Of a stretch of DNA of 64,000 nt, positions 8,849-16,636 are shown one piece after another; position 1 is the stretch's first letter, and each line of letters opens with the position of its first letter. Position numbers and translations under genes: made by a program. Source of the stretch: Streptomyces sp. ML-6 (lineage in GTDB: Bacteria > Actinomycetota > Actinomycetes > Streptomycetales > Streptomycetaceae); the NCBI RefSeq assembly GCF_030116705.1, contig NZ_JAOTIK010000001.1:5236501-5300500 (forward strand). Direction: 5' to 3'. The notes under the pieces were generated by a model. The model saw only the letters and a list, made by a program, of their open reading frames with translations. It was not told the origin of the DNA and ran no database searches.

Positions 8849-9904
8849 TCAGCCGCAGCCGCAGCTGGCGCGGCGCACCGGGGTGACCGGGAGCATCAGC
8901 GACACCGGCTCCTTGCTGCTGTCGCCCAGCCGCTGCACCAGCAACTCGACGGCCTGCTCGCCGAGTTGACGGATCGGCTGGCGCACGGTCGTCAGCGGGG
9001 GCCGGACGATCCGGCTCAGCGGAATCCCGTCGAAGCCGGTCACCGCGATGTCCTCGGGCACCCGCACCCCGCGCCGCTCCAGGGCGCGCAGCGCGCCCAC
9101 CGCCATCTGGTCGTTGGCGAAGAGCACCCCCTGCGGCCGTTCGCCGGGCCGGTCCAGCAGCGCCTCCGCGGCCCGGGCGCCCTCCGCCTGCGTCATCATC
9201 GCGGCCCGCAGGTCGGGGGCGTCCGGCACCGGGAGCCCGGCCTCGCCGCACGCCTGCCGGAAGCCGAGGAACCGGGCCTCGGCGTCCGGCGAATCGACCT
9301 CGCCGCCGACGAAGGCCAGTCTGCGCAGCCCGTGGTCCTCGATCAGGTGGCGGGTCAGCTCGCGCTCGCCGTCGGCGTTGGCGACGACGATGTGGTCGAG
9401 GTGGTCGATCTCGCGGGGTCCGGCGAGCATCACCACCGGGAGCCGGCGCGAGATGACCTCCAGGTCCTCGGTCGGCACGGTCTGCGCCAGCACGGCGAAG
9501 CCGTCGACCCGGCCCGCGACCTTCGCGACCAGGCTCTCCGGCCCGCCCTCCAGGGAGGCGGCGATCAGCAGCGCGTAGCCGTGCCGGCGGGCGGCCCGCT
9601 CCATGCCCCGGATGATCTGGTCCGAGTAGAGCATCACCGCGTCGTCGGCGTCGCTGTCCGCCTCGGCGTCGGCCTCCGCGTCGGGGTCCGCGTAGTCGGG
9701 GAAGCAGAGGCCGAGCACGCCGGTGGTCCGGCTGGCCAGCCCCCGGGCGTTTCCGCTGGGCACGTAACCGAGCTGGCGGGCGGCCTCGAGGACCCGCTCA
9801 CGGGTCTGGGCGCGCACCGAGTCGGGGGTGCGGTAGACCCGCGAGACCGTGGCAATGGAGACGCCGGACCGCTCGGCGACGTCGTACACCGTGGGGGCGC
9901 TCAC
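8849..9904 (-). CDS. LacI-family transcriptional regulator of the sugar locus
   Basis: 351 residues. N-terminal LacI helix-turn-helix (TVYDVAERSGVSIATVSRVY, residues 5-24), hinge helix region (PSGNARGLASRTTG), then a periplasmic-binding-protein-like effector domain with the motifs FANDQMAVGALRALE and ITGFDGI-type DIAVTGFDGIPLS. An unusual acidic insert of Asp/Ala/Glu repeats lies at about residues 69-88, between the first beta-strand and the DQIIRGMERAA helix. The C-terminus ends in CGCG. It probably represses the adjacent ABC/GH1 operon, the esterase gene and itself, since LacI-type dyads of nearly the same sequence lie at 7502-7515 and 9970-9983. Effector unknown; likely a sugar released by the GH1 enzyme. 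Confidence 0.93.
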   Translation of the reverse strand: MSAPTVYDVAERSGVSIATVSRVYRTPDSVRAQTRERVLEAARQLGYVPSGNARGLASRTTGVLGLCFPDYADPDAEADAEADSDADDAVMLYSDQIIRGMERAARRHGYALLIAASLEGGPESLVAKVAGRVDGFAVLAQTVPTEDLEVISRRLPVVMLAGPREIDHLDHIVVANADGERELTRHLIEDHGLRRLAFVGGEVDSPDAEARFLGFRQACGEAGLPVPDAPDLRAAMMTQAEGARAAEALLDRPGERPQGVLFANDQMAVGALRALERRGVRVPEDIAVTGFDGIPLSRIVRPPLTTVRQPIRQLGEQAVELLVQRLGDSSKEPVSLMLPVTPVRRASCGCG

Positions 9905-9969
9905 TCGACCGACCGTCCGCTTCTTGTTCCGTGCCGAAGCACCTGATGCTGCATGTCCCGACCCTTTTC

Positions 9970-9983
9970 TGAAAGCGCATTCA
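9970..9983. promoter_or_regulatory. Probable autoregulatory LacI operator
   Basis: TGAAAGCGCATTCA, a 14-bp dyad with one mismatched pair and a central CG, lies 66 bases upstream of the lacI start. It matches the operon operator TGTAAGCGCATACA (7502-7515) at 12 of 14 positions. The gap up to the next gene is otherwise without recognisable sites. Confidence 0.7.
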
Positions 9984-10163
9984 CCCTAGATTGCGGGCCG
10001 CGCGGCGGGCAAGGCGGTCGTGACCGAGTGCCTTGGTCGGCGGGTTTCGCCGACTGAGGCGCTCGGCGTGCCGGGTCTCCCCGGCCGGGGGAGCGGACGG
10101 GAAGCCATGGTGCGACGGCGTCCCGGCCCCTGGCGGTCAGCCGCGCCATGAGATCGTCCGTGG

Positions 10164-10559
10164 GTGATTGATGCTATTGATGGGGCAATGTCCTCGAGGC
10201 GGCCGGACGACCGCGCTGCGTCCGCCCTGCGCTTCACGACGGAACTCGTCGCGTGGGTGGCCACCCCCTGGGCCCTGGCCGGCCACTCATGGCTGCTTGC
10301 CGCCCTGTCCGTACTGATCCTGATCGGCCTTCCGACGTTGTTCTCCACTCCGGGGGACAAGGCCCACGTGATCATCGCGGTGCCGGGCCGGGTCACGATC
10401 CTGCTGGTGCTGCTCCAACTCGCTGCGGCCGTGGTCTTCTCGTGGCTGGCCTGGCCCTCCTGGGCGGCGGTCCCCGTGACCCTGCTGGCTGCCGCCACCC
10501 TTGTCACGGAGCGTCGACGCCGGCGGTGGCTGGTCTCCGCGAACCGACGCGCCGACTGA
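10164..10559 (+). CDS. Small four-helix membrane protein, YrdB/DUF2568-like
   Basis: 131 residues from the GTG at 10164, or 123 from the ATG at 10188 (MSSRRPDD). Four predicted membrane segments: LRFTTELVAWVATPWALAG, WLLAALSVLILIGLPTLF, VTILLVLLQLAAAVVFSWLAW and AAVPVTLLAAATL, then a basic tail. The pattern of a first helix beginning LRF-x-x-E-L and a short central GLP-x-LFSTPGDK loop resembles the YrdB/DUF2568 family, whose function is unknown. It stands alone between the lacI gene and the binding-protein gene. Confidence 0.7.
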   Translation: MIDAIDGAMSSRRPDDRAASALRFTTELVAWVATPWALAGHSWLLAALSVLILIGLPTLFSTPGDKAHVIIAVPGRVTILLVLLQLAAAVVFSWLAWPSWAAVPVTLLAAATLVTERRRRRWLVSANRRAD

Positions 10560-10644
10560 AGGCTCACTCGCCACCTGGAGCGCTCAGCGACAGCGGTCCG
10601 GGAGCGGGTGGGCGGGGCCGCCTGCGGCCGAGGGGGCACCCGGC

Positions 10645-10686
10645 CCCGATCCGTGAGCGGCCCCGCCCGATCCGTGGGCGGCCCCG
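10645..10686. repeat. Two tandem 21-bp repeats in the 10.56-10.86 kb gap
   Basis: Two copies of CCCGATCCGTGRGCGGCCCCG, differing at one base, occupy 10645-10665 and 10666-10686. The rest of the 302-bp gap shows a small dyad upstream of the next gene: GCTGC/GCAGC at 10784-10797, nested inside TGTGAT (10776-10781) and ATCACA (10804-10809), possibly part of its promoter or operator. No coding signal was seen. Confidence 0.7.
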
Positions 10687-10861
10687 CTCCTCCGCACGGG
10701 TGAGGTTGCGGGCTGCGGCGCCGTGTCTGCGCGGCCTCGCGCGCGGGGGCGCCTTCAGTGGAGGGGCGGAATCAGTGTGATCAGCTGCCTATGCAGCCAA
10801 ACAATCACAATTCGGCCCACTCGGGTGCGGGTGAGCCGGGCCTGCCCCGGAGGTATCAGCC

Positions 10862-13261
10862 ATGTCCCACGTCGGCGTCCCGCGCGGGACGGCCCGCAAG
10901 TGCCGCTCGCTCGCGCTCCTCACGACGGGGGTGCTGACGCTCCCCGTGCTGGCGGGCTGCACCTCCGACGACGGCGGCGCGGCCCTCGCCGCCGCCCAGG
11001 ACGTCGCGGTCGCGGGCCGGAACACGGTTGCCGAGGGGGGCACCGTCCACTGGGCGATCGACGCCGTGCCCACCACGCTCAACGCCTTCCAGGCCGACGC
11101 CGACGCCGCCACCGCCCGGATCACCGAAGCCCTGCTGCCGCACCTCTTCCCGCTGGACGCCAGGGGCAGGCCGCAGCTCGACCCGGACTACCTGGAGTCC
11201 GCGAAGGTGATCGAGAACGAACCCCGGCAGGTGGTGCTCTACCGGCTCAACCAGCAGGCGGTGTGGAGCAACGGCCGGGAGATCGGGGCGCCCGACTTCG
11301 TCGCCCAGTGGCGGGCGCTGAGCGGCAAGGACTCGGTGTTCTGGACCGCCCGCAACGCGGGCTACGAGCGGATCGAGAAGATCGAGCGCGGCGCCGACGA
11401 CCTGGAGGTGCGGGTCACCTTCGCCAAGCCGTACGCGGACTGGCGCTCGCTGTTCTCCCCGCTCTACCCCAAGGAGGTCACCGGTTCCCCGGACACCTTC
11501 AACGACGGGGCCCGCACCACGCTCGAGGCCACCTCGGGACCGTTCCGGCTGCGCGGCGTGGACAAGGCGAAGGGCGAGGTCACCCTGGTCCGCGACCCGC
11601 GCTGGTGGGGCGACCGGGCCAAGCTGGACGCGCTGGTCTTCAGGGCCGTGAAACCGCAGGACCGCACAAAGGCCCTGATCGAGGGGAAGGTGGACGTCGC
11701 CGACATCGACGCGGCGACGGCGGACCGGATCACCCGGGCCGCCGTCGACCGGGGCGCGGCCGGCCCGCTCGCCCACGGCCCCGGCGCCCCGGCGGGCCCG
11801 GCCGCGGCGCTGCGCTCCTGGGCCGTGGCGCACGGCTCCGACCAGAAGGCGGCGGCCGCCGCGCGGGCGGCCCGGGAGAAGGCCCGGGCCGCCGCCGAGA
11901 CGTATGCCGTCGAGCAGCACGGGCTGGGCGCCTACGTGGTCCGCAAGTCGCTGGAGCCCGCCTACACCCAGCTCGCGCTGAACGGCGAGTCCGGGCCGCT
12001 CGCCGACGCCCGGGTGCGCCGCGCGGTCGCCCGCGCCCTGAACCGTCAGGAGATCGCCGAGGCCGTGCTCGCACCGCTCGGCCTGCCCGCCGAGCCGCTC
12101 GGCAGCCACCTCGCCCTGGCCGGACAGCCGGGGTACGAGGACGGCAGCGGCGCGCTCGGCGGCCATGACACCGAGGAGGCGCAGGCGCTGCTGGCCGACG
12201 CGGGCTGGACGCGGGAGGGCGCGCTCGACACCTCCGCCGGGACCAGGGCGGGCAGCGAGGCCGACAAGAAGCAGAAGGAGAAAGAGAAGGAGAAGCCTGC
12301 CGACGAGAAGCAGAAGCAGGCCCCGGGGAAGCCCGAGGAGCAGACGGAGAAGGCGGGGCCCGCCGAGGGGAAGAACGCCGCCGGGCGCGAGCCCGCCGCG
12401 GACGACGGCCTGTACATCGTCGGCGACGACGACAAGTCCGGTGACGACGGCAAGTCCGGCGACGGCCACAAATCCGGCGACGACGGCAAGTCCGGTGACG
12501 GCGACCCGGCGGGTGGCGACACCCACATCCTGGCCCCCGCCCCCGTGGGCGCGTTCCACAGCTCGACCCTGCTGCGGCAGGCCGGGTACCTGGCCCGGAC
12601 CGGGACCTCCGAGGACCCTCCCGCCGAGGCCGCCGTCCGGGACCGGCGGCCGGGCGGTGCCACCGGTGCGTACGCCCCCGCGGGCACCGCGGCCCCCGCC
12701 CGAGCGTCCGGCGCGCACGGCGGCCCGCTCGGCAAGGACGGGGAGCCACTGACGCTGCGCTTCGTCCTGCCGTCAGGGCCGGGGGCGGAGCCGTTGCGCG
12801 GCGTCGGGGACAGGATCGCGGCGATGCTCGACGCGATCGGCGTCCGTACGGAGATCACCAAGGTCTCCGACGACAGCTACTTCCGGGACCACATCGCGTC
12901 CGGCGACTACGACCTGGCACTGTACTCCTGGCCCGCCACCGCCTACCCGGCCACCGACGACCGGCCGATCTACGCCAAGCCGGTGCCCGCCACCGACGGC
13001 TCGCTGCTGGTCGAGCAGAACTACACCCGCGTCGGCACGGACCACATCGACCAGCTCTTCGACCGGGCGGTCTCGGAACTGGACGAGGAGGCCGCCCGGG
13101 ACCTGATGAAGCAGGCCGACGCCCGGATCTGGGCCGCCGCCGGGTCGATTCCGCTCTACCAGCGCCCGCAGCTCGTGGCGACCGATCGCGACCTGCTGAA
13201 CGTGGGCGCCTTCGGCTTCGCCCCACCCCACTACCAGGACATCGGTTTCAAGAAACCGTAA
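10862..13261 (+). CDS. Orphan peptide/nickel-type substrate-binding lipoprotein with charged insert (SBP family 5)
   Basis: 799 residues, far longer than the ~500-600 of ordinary SBP_bac_5 proteins. GGAGGT lies 7 nt before the ATG. The signal peptide ends in a lipobox with Cys33 (LAGC). The SBP fold is split: residues ~55-450 hold the N-terminal lobe (IDAVPTTLNAFQADAD, AVWSNGREIGAPDFVAQW, VRRAVARALNRQEIAEAV); residues ~455-640 are a low-complexity insert, first Lys/Glu-rich, then Asp-Lys-Ser-Gly repeats, then Pro/Ala/Arg-rich; residues ~640-799 finish the fold (LRFVLPSGPGAEPLRGVGDRI, YDLALYSWPA, GSIPLYQRPQLVA). No transporter genes adjoin it, although three peptide importers lie a few kilobases downstream; it could feed one of them. 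Single gene followed by a strong hairpin. Confidence 0.88.
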   Translation: MSHVGVPRGTARKCRSLALLTTGVLTLPVLAGCTSDDGGAALAAAQDVAVAGRNTVAEGGTVHWAIDAVPTTLNAFQADADAATARITEALLPHLFPLDARGRPQLDPDYLESAKVIENEPRQVVLYRLNQQAVWSNGREIGAPDFVAQWRALSGKDSVFWTARNAGYERIEKIERGADDLEVRVTFAKPYADWRSLFSPLYPKEVTGSPDTFNDGARTTLEATSGPFRLRGVDKAKGEVTLVRDPRWWGDRAKLDALVFRAVKPQDRTKALIEGKVDVADIDAATADRITRAAVDRGAAGPLAHGPGAPAGPAAALRSWAVAHGSDQKAAAAARAAREKARAAAETYAVEQHGLGAYVVRKSLEPAYTQLALNGESGPLADARVRRAVARALNRQEIAEAVLAPLGLPAEPLGSHLALAGQPGYEDGSGALGGHDTEEAQALLADAGWTREGALDTSAGTRAGSEADKKQKEKEKEKPADEKQKQAPGKPEEQTEKAGPAEGKNAAGREPAADDGLYIVGDDDKSGDDGKSGDGHKSGDDGKSGDGDPAGGDTHILAPAPVGAFHSSTLLRQAGYLARTGTSEDPPAEAAVRDRRPGGATGAYAPAGTAAPARASGAHGGPLGKDGEPLTLRFVLPSGPGAEPLRGVGDRIAAMLDAIGVRTEITKVSDDSYFRDHIASGDYDLALYSWPATAYPATDDRPIYAKPVPATDGSLLVEQNYTRVGTDHIDQLFDRAVSELDEEAARDLMKQADARIWAAAGSIPLYQRPQLVATDRDLLNVGAFGFAPPHYQDIGFKKP

Positions 13262-13337
13262 GCCGCCAGGACTCCGGCCGGGAAGAAGAAGTAGCAGGTC
13301 AGGGCGGTTCCCAAAAGCTCAGAAATGGCTCAAATTC

Positions 13338-13366
13338 CTTGCCCGCCGGACTGCCCGGCGGGCAAG
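13338..13366 (+). terminator. Perfect hairpin after the orphan binding-protein gene
   Basis: CTTGCCCGCCGG (13338-13349) and CCGGCGGGCAAG (13355-13366) form a perfect 12-bp stem with a 5-nt loop, 77 bases after the stop at 13261. No T-run follows; this form is usual for Streptomyces terminators. Confidence 0.7.
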
Positions 13367-13964
13367 GTCGTATCCACCCGCCGACCCGGGTGGCCGCTCG
13401 CTCCCCCCACTTCTGAGGCCCCCCACCCCGGAGCCCATGAACTCCGGAGCCTCAGAATCTCCGTCCCGGAGCCCCACCTCCGAGACGTGCCGACCCCCGC
13501 CCGCTTCCGCCGCCGGGCGACCGTGGCCCGACCGGTCGATGACGATCGCCGGAACAGCCGGTCACGGAGGCGGAAACGCGAAGCGGGCCCGGATCGGCGC
13601 CGGACGGACCGGGGGGAGCGGGCGCATGACGTCCCTCGCTCACGCCCGCCGCCGCGGACGGTTCCGCGGTCCGCCACCGCAGGGGATTCCGCAGGCGATT
13701 CCGCAGGCCACCCGCCGCCCGCGGGCCCGCCGGGGAAGGGGGCCGGCGCCGTGTGCCCACCGGCCCGTACGGCCGTGCCCGGGCGTCCCGTCCGCGGGGC
13801 CGCGCCGCCCGCCCGGAGGCCGGGCGGTACTCGCCCGGGAAGCCGCGGCGGCGTCAGCCCCGTACCATGGACAAGCCGTGGCGCGTCCGCCCGGCGGGCG
13901 TACGAGGAACCCGAGACCGACTGAGACGCCTGATCCCACGATCCGAGAGAAGCGCAAGCCACCC
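13367..13964. other. Noncoding gap before typA with a second long hairpin
   Basis: TTCTGAGGC (13411-13419) pairs with GCCTCAGAA (13449-13457), and inside it CCGGAG (13428-13433) pairs with CTCCGG (13442-13447) around an 8-nt loop, an interrupted stem typical of a second terminator or a structured leader. Long open frames cross this gap on both strands, but they have no recognisable domain and look like GC-rich chance frames. The typA promoter must lie in the right half; no convincing -35/-10 pair was found. Confidence 0.5.
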
Positions 13965-15869
13965 ATGCCCACGCGCCACGACATCCGTAACGTAGCCATC
14001 GTCGCCCACGTCGACCACGGCAAGACGACCATCGTCGATGCCATGCTCAAGCAGGCCGGGGCGTTCGCCGCCCACCAGCTGGAGTCCGTCGACGACCGCG
14101 TCATGGACTCGAACGACCTGGAGCGTGAGAAGGGCATCACGATCCTCGCCAAGAACACGGCGGTGAAGTACCACCCCAAGGACGGCGGGGCGCCCATCAC
14201 GATCAACATCATCGACACCCCCGGCCACGCCGACTTCGGCGGTGAGGTCGAGCGCGGCCTGTCGATGGTCGACGCGGTCGTGCTGCTGGTCGACGCCTCC
14301 GAGGGCCCGCTGCCGCAGACCCGCTTCGTGCTCCGCAAGGCCCTCCAGGCCCGGATGCCGGTGATCCTGTGCATCAACAAGACGGACCGCCCGGACTCCC
14401 GCATCGACGAGGTCGTCAACGAGACGTACGACCTCTTCCTCGACCTGGACGCCGACGAGGACCAGATCGAGTTCCCGATCGTCTACGCCTGCGGCCGTGA
14501 CGGCATCGCGTCCCTCACCAAGCCCGAGGACGGCACCGTCCCGGCCGACTCCACCAGCCTGGAGCCGTTCTTCTCCACCATCCTGGAGCACGTCCCGGCC
14601 CCGACGTACGAGGAGGACGCGCCGCTCCAGGCCCACGTCACCAACCTCGACGCCGACAACTTCCTCGGCCGCATCGCGCTGCTCCGCGTCGAGCAGGGCG
14701 AGCTGCGCAAGGGCCAGACGGTCGCCTGGATCAAGCGTGACGGCACGGTCTCCAACGTCCGCATCTCCGAGCTGATGATGACCGAGGCGCTCACCCGCAA
14801 GCCGGCCGAGATGGCGGGCCCCGGTGACATCTGCGCCGTGGCCGGCATCCCGGACATCATGATCGGCGAGACGCTGGCCGACCCGGAGAACCCGGTCGCG
14901 CTCCCGCTGATCACGGTCGACGAGCCCGCGATCTCCATGACCATCGGTACGAACACCTCGCCGCTGGTCGGCCGCGGTGCCACCGGCAAGGGCGCGGACG
15001 CCAAGGCCGTGGTCAAGGACCGCAAGGTCACCGCCCGCCAGGTCAAGGACCGCCTGGACCGCGAGCTCATCGGCAACGTCTCGCTCCGCGTCCTGGACAC
15101 CGAGCGCCCCGACGCCTGGGAGGTGCAGGGCCGCGGCGAGCTGGCGCTGGCCATCCTGGTCGAGCAGATGCGCCGCGAGGGCTTCGAGCTGACCATCGGC
15201 AAGCCCCAGGTGGTCACCAAGCAGGTCGAGGGCAAGACGTACGAGCCGGTCGAGCGCATGACCGTCGACGTGCCTGAGGAGCACATGGGCGCCGTCACGC
15301 AGCTCATGGGCGTCCGCAAGGGCCGCATGGACAACATGTCGAACCACGGCTCCGGCTGGGTCCGCATGGAGTTCGTCGTGCCCTCCCGCGGTCTCATCGG
15401 CTTCCGCACGGAGTTCCTGACGCAGACCCGCGGCACGGGCATCGCCCACTCCATCCACGAGGGCCACGAGCCGTGGTTCGGCACCCTGACGACCCGTAAC
15501 AACGGCTCGCTGGTCGCCGACCGCTCGGGCGCGGTCACCGCCTTCGCGATGACCAACCTCCAGGAGCGCGGCGTGCTCTTCACCGACCCGGGCACCGAGG
15601 TCTACGAGGGCATGATCGTCGGTGAGAACTCGCGCGCCGACGACATGGACGTGAACATCACCAAGGAGAAGAAGCTCACCAACATGCGCTCCTCCTCCGC
15701 CGACTCCTTCGAGGCGATCGTGCCGCCGCGCAAGCTCTCCCTGGAGCAGTCCCTGGAGTTCTGCCGCGACGACGAGTGCGTCGAGGTGACCCCGGAGGCC
15801 GTGCGCATCCGCAAGGTCGTCCTGGACCAGAAGGAGCGCGGTCGCACCGCGTCGCGCGCCAAGCGCTGA
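13965..15869 (+). CDS. typA: Translational GTPase TypA/BipA
   Basis: 634 residues, within the usual range for TypA. Start at ATG 13965 (MPTRHDIRNVAIVAHVDHGK), behind a weak GAGAGAAG box; the open frame continues far upstream without homology. G-domain motifs are complete: AHVDHGKTT (G1), the switch-I threonine in EKGITI, DTPGHADFGGE (G3), NKTDRPDSR (G4). Domains II, III, V and the C-terminal domain specific to TypA (RGLIGFRTEFLTQTRGTGI) follow. It binds the 70S ribosome in the EF-G site and supports ribosome assembly and stress or cold adaptation. Single gene with its own terminator. Codon use is strongly biased, as expected for a well-expressed core gene. Confidence 0.98.
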   Translation: MPTRHDIRNVAIVAHVDHGKTTIVDAMLKQAGAFAAHQLESVDDRVMDSNDLEREKGITILAKNTAVKYHPKDGGAPITINIIDTPGHADFGGEVERGLSMVDAVVLLVDASEGPLPQTRFVLRKALQARMPVILCINKTDRPDSRIDEVVNETYDLFLDLDADEDQIEFPIVYACGRDGIASLTKPEDGTVPADSTSLEPFFSTILEHVPAPTYEEDAPLQAHVTNLDADNFLGRIALLRVEQGELRKGQTVAWIKRDGTVSNVRISELMMTEALTRKPAEMAGPGDICAVAGIPDIMIGETLADPENPVALPLITVDEPAISMTIGTNTSPLVGRGATGKGADAKAVVKDRKVTARQVKDRLDRELIGNVSLRVLDTERPDAWEVQGRGELALAILVEQMRREGFELTIGKPQVVTKQVEGKTYEPVERMTVDVPEEHMGAVTQLMGVRKGRMDNMSNHGSGWVRMEFVVPSRGLIGFRTEFLTQTRGTGIAHSIHEGHEPWFGTLTTRNNGSLVADRSGAVTAFAMTNLQERGVLFTDPGTEVYEGMIVGENSRADDMDVNITKEKKLTNMRSSSADSFEAIVPPRKLSLEQSLEFCRDDECVEVTPEAVRIRKVVLDQKERGRTASRAKR

Positions 15870-15877
15870 GGTGACCC

Positions 15878-15905
15878 CGCGCCCGTCCGGCGCCGGACGG
15901 GCGCG
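15878..15905 (+). terminator. typA terminator
   Basis: CGCGCCCGTCCGG (15878-15890) and its exact reverse complement (15893-15905) form a 13-bp, almost loop-free GC palindrome beginning nine bases after the typA stop. Confidence 0.8.
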
Positions 15906-15912
15906 GCGCGCC

Positions 15913-16002
15913 GGTCCCGGGCCGCACACCGGACACGTGCCGCACACCGATCCCGGACTGCACACCGGTCCCGTGCCGCACACCGGCCCCGGGCCGCGCG
16001 CC
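15913..16002. repeat. Five tandem 18-bp repeats downstream of typA
   Basis: Five consecutive 18-bp units (15913-15930, 15931-15948, 15949-15966, 15967-15984, 15985-16002) follow the pattern GGTCCCGGGCCGCACACC with a few changes each; the core GCACACC is kept in the first four. They lie between two terminator-like hairpins and look noncoding. Confidence 0.85.
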
Positions 16003-16064
16003 GGGCGCTGACGCGGCGTCGGGTGCGGGGAACGTCCCGCACGCCGGTGCGCGTCCCGGTGCAC

Positions 16065-16112
16065 CACGAGGGCCCGGTCCTACGTCAACTGACGGGAGGC
16101 CGGGCCCTCGTG
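16065..16112. terminator. Second long hairpin downstream of typA
   Basis: CACGAGGGCCCGG (16065-16077) pairs perfectly with CCGGGCCCTCGTG (16100-16112). It may act as a back-up terminator that isolates typA from the oligopeptide operon. Between it and the next gene (16113-16636) the GC content drops locally, as in a promoter and leader region, but I could not fix promoter boxes. Confidence 0.6.
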
Positions 16113-16636
16113 CGGTGTTCCGGGGATCCGCCGGACGCCCTCCGAGGGGGGTGTCCGTGCGGTCGCGACGGTTGTGCGGGATCATTCATGGGCATGGTGC
16201 GAGGGCGCCGGCACGCGTCGCCGGGGTGCGGTCGTGTGCATCCGCGACCGGGAGGGGCGGACGCATGATCGTCCGGTAGCCCGATCATGCCCTTGTCCAG
16301 TGGTTTTCTCCGGCAATCCGTCCGGATATCGATCGTCGCTCTCCGAAAGCTGCGCTAACGGTCCGTTTCGAGGGTGTCTGTCTGAGATCACTTTGTCCGG
16401 ATTTCGGGCAATGGGGGTTCCTCGATGTTGTCAAAACGAGACCCCTTAAGTGTGGTTTACAGCCCGGTCGTACTTAATAGTTGGCTCCATTGAGCTCGGG
16501 TCAATGGGTCACGCACTGTGGGGAGTGCCGACTCACGAGCACACTAGGGGCACTGAAACGATCACCGTCAGGGGTGTCGGTGTATCACTCCAGTGCCCTT
16601 CTTGTAGTCAAAAGTGGACTCATGAGGAGGAAACCC

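Noticed and set aside
10253..10780. 175-codon frame overlapping the small membrane-protein gene
   Set aside because: Overlaps a better gene with membrane helices and runs through the 21-bp tandem repeats.
13325..13924. Possible gene before typA
   Set aside because: Overlaps two hairpins, has no ribosome-binding site at its start and no recognisable protein content.
13854..16067. 737-codon minus-strand frame across typA
   Set aside because: Mirror frame of a highly biased core gene; translation is repetitive Val/Asp/Gly/Leu without motifs.
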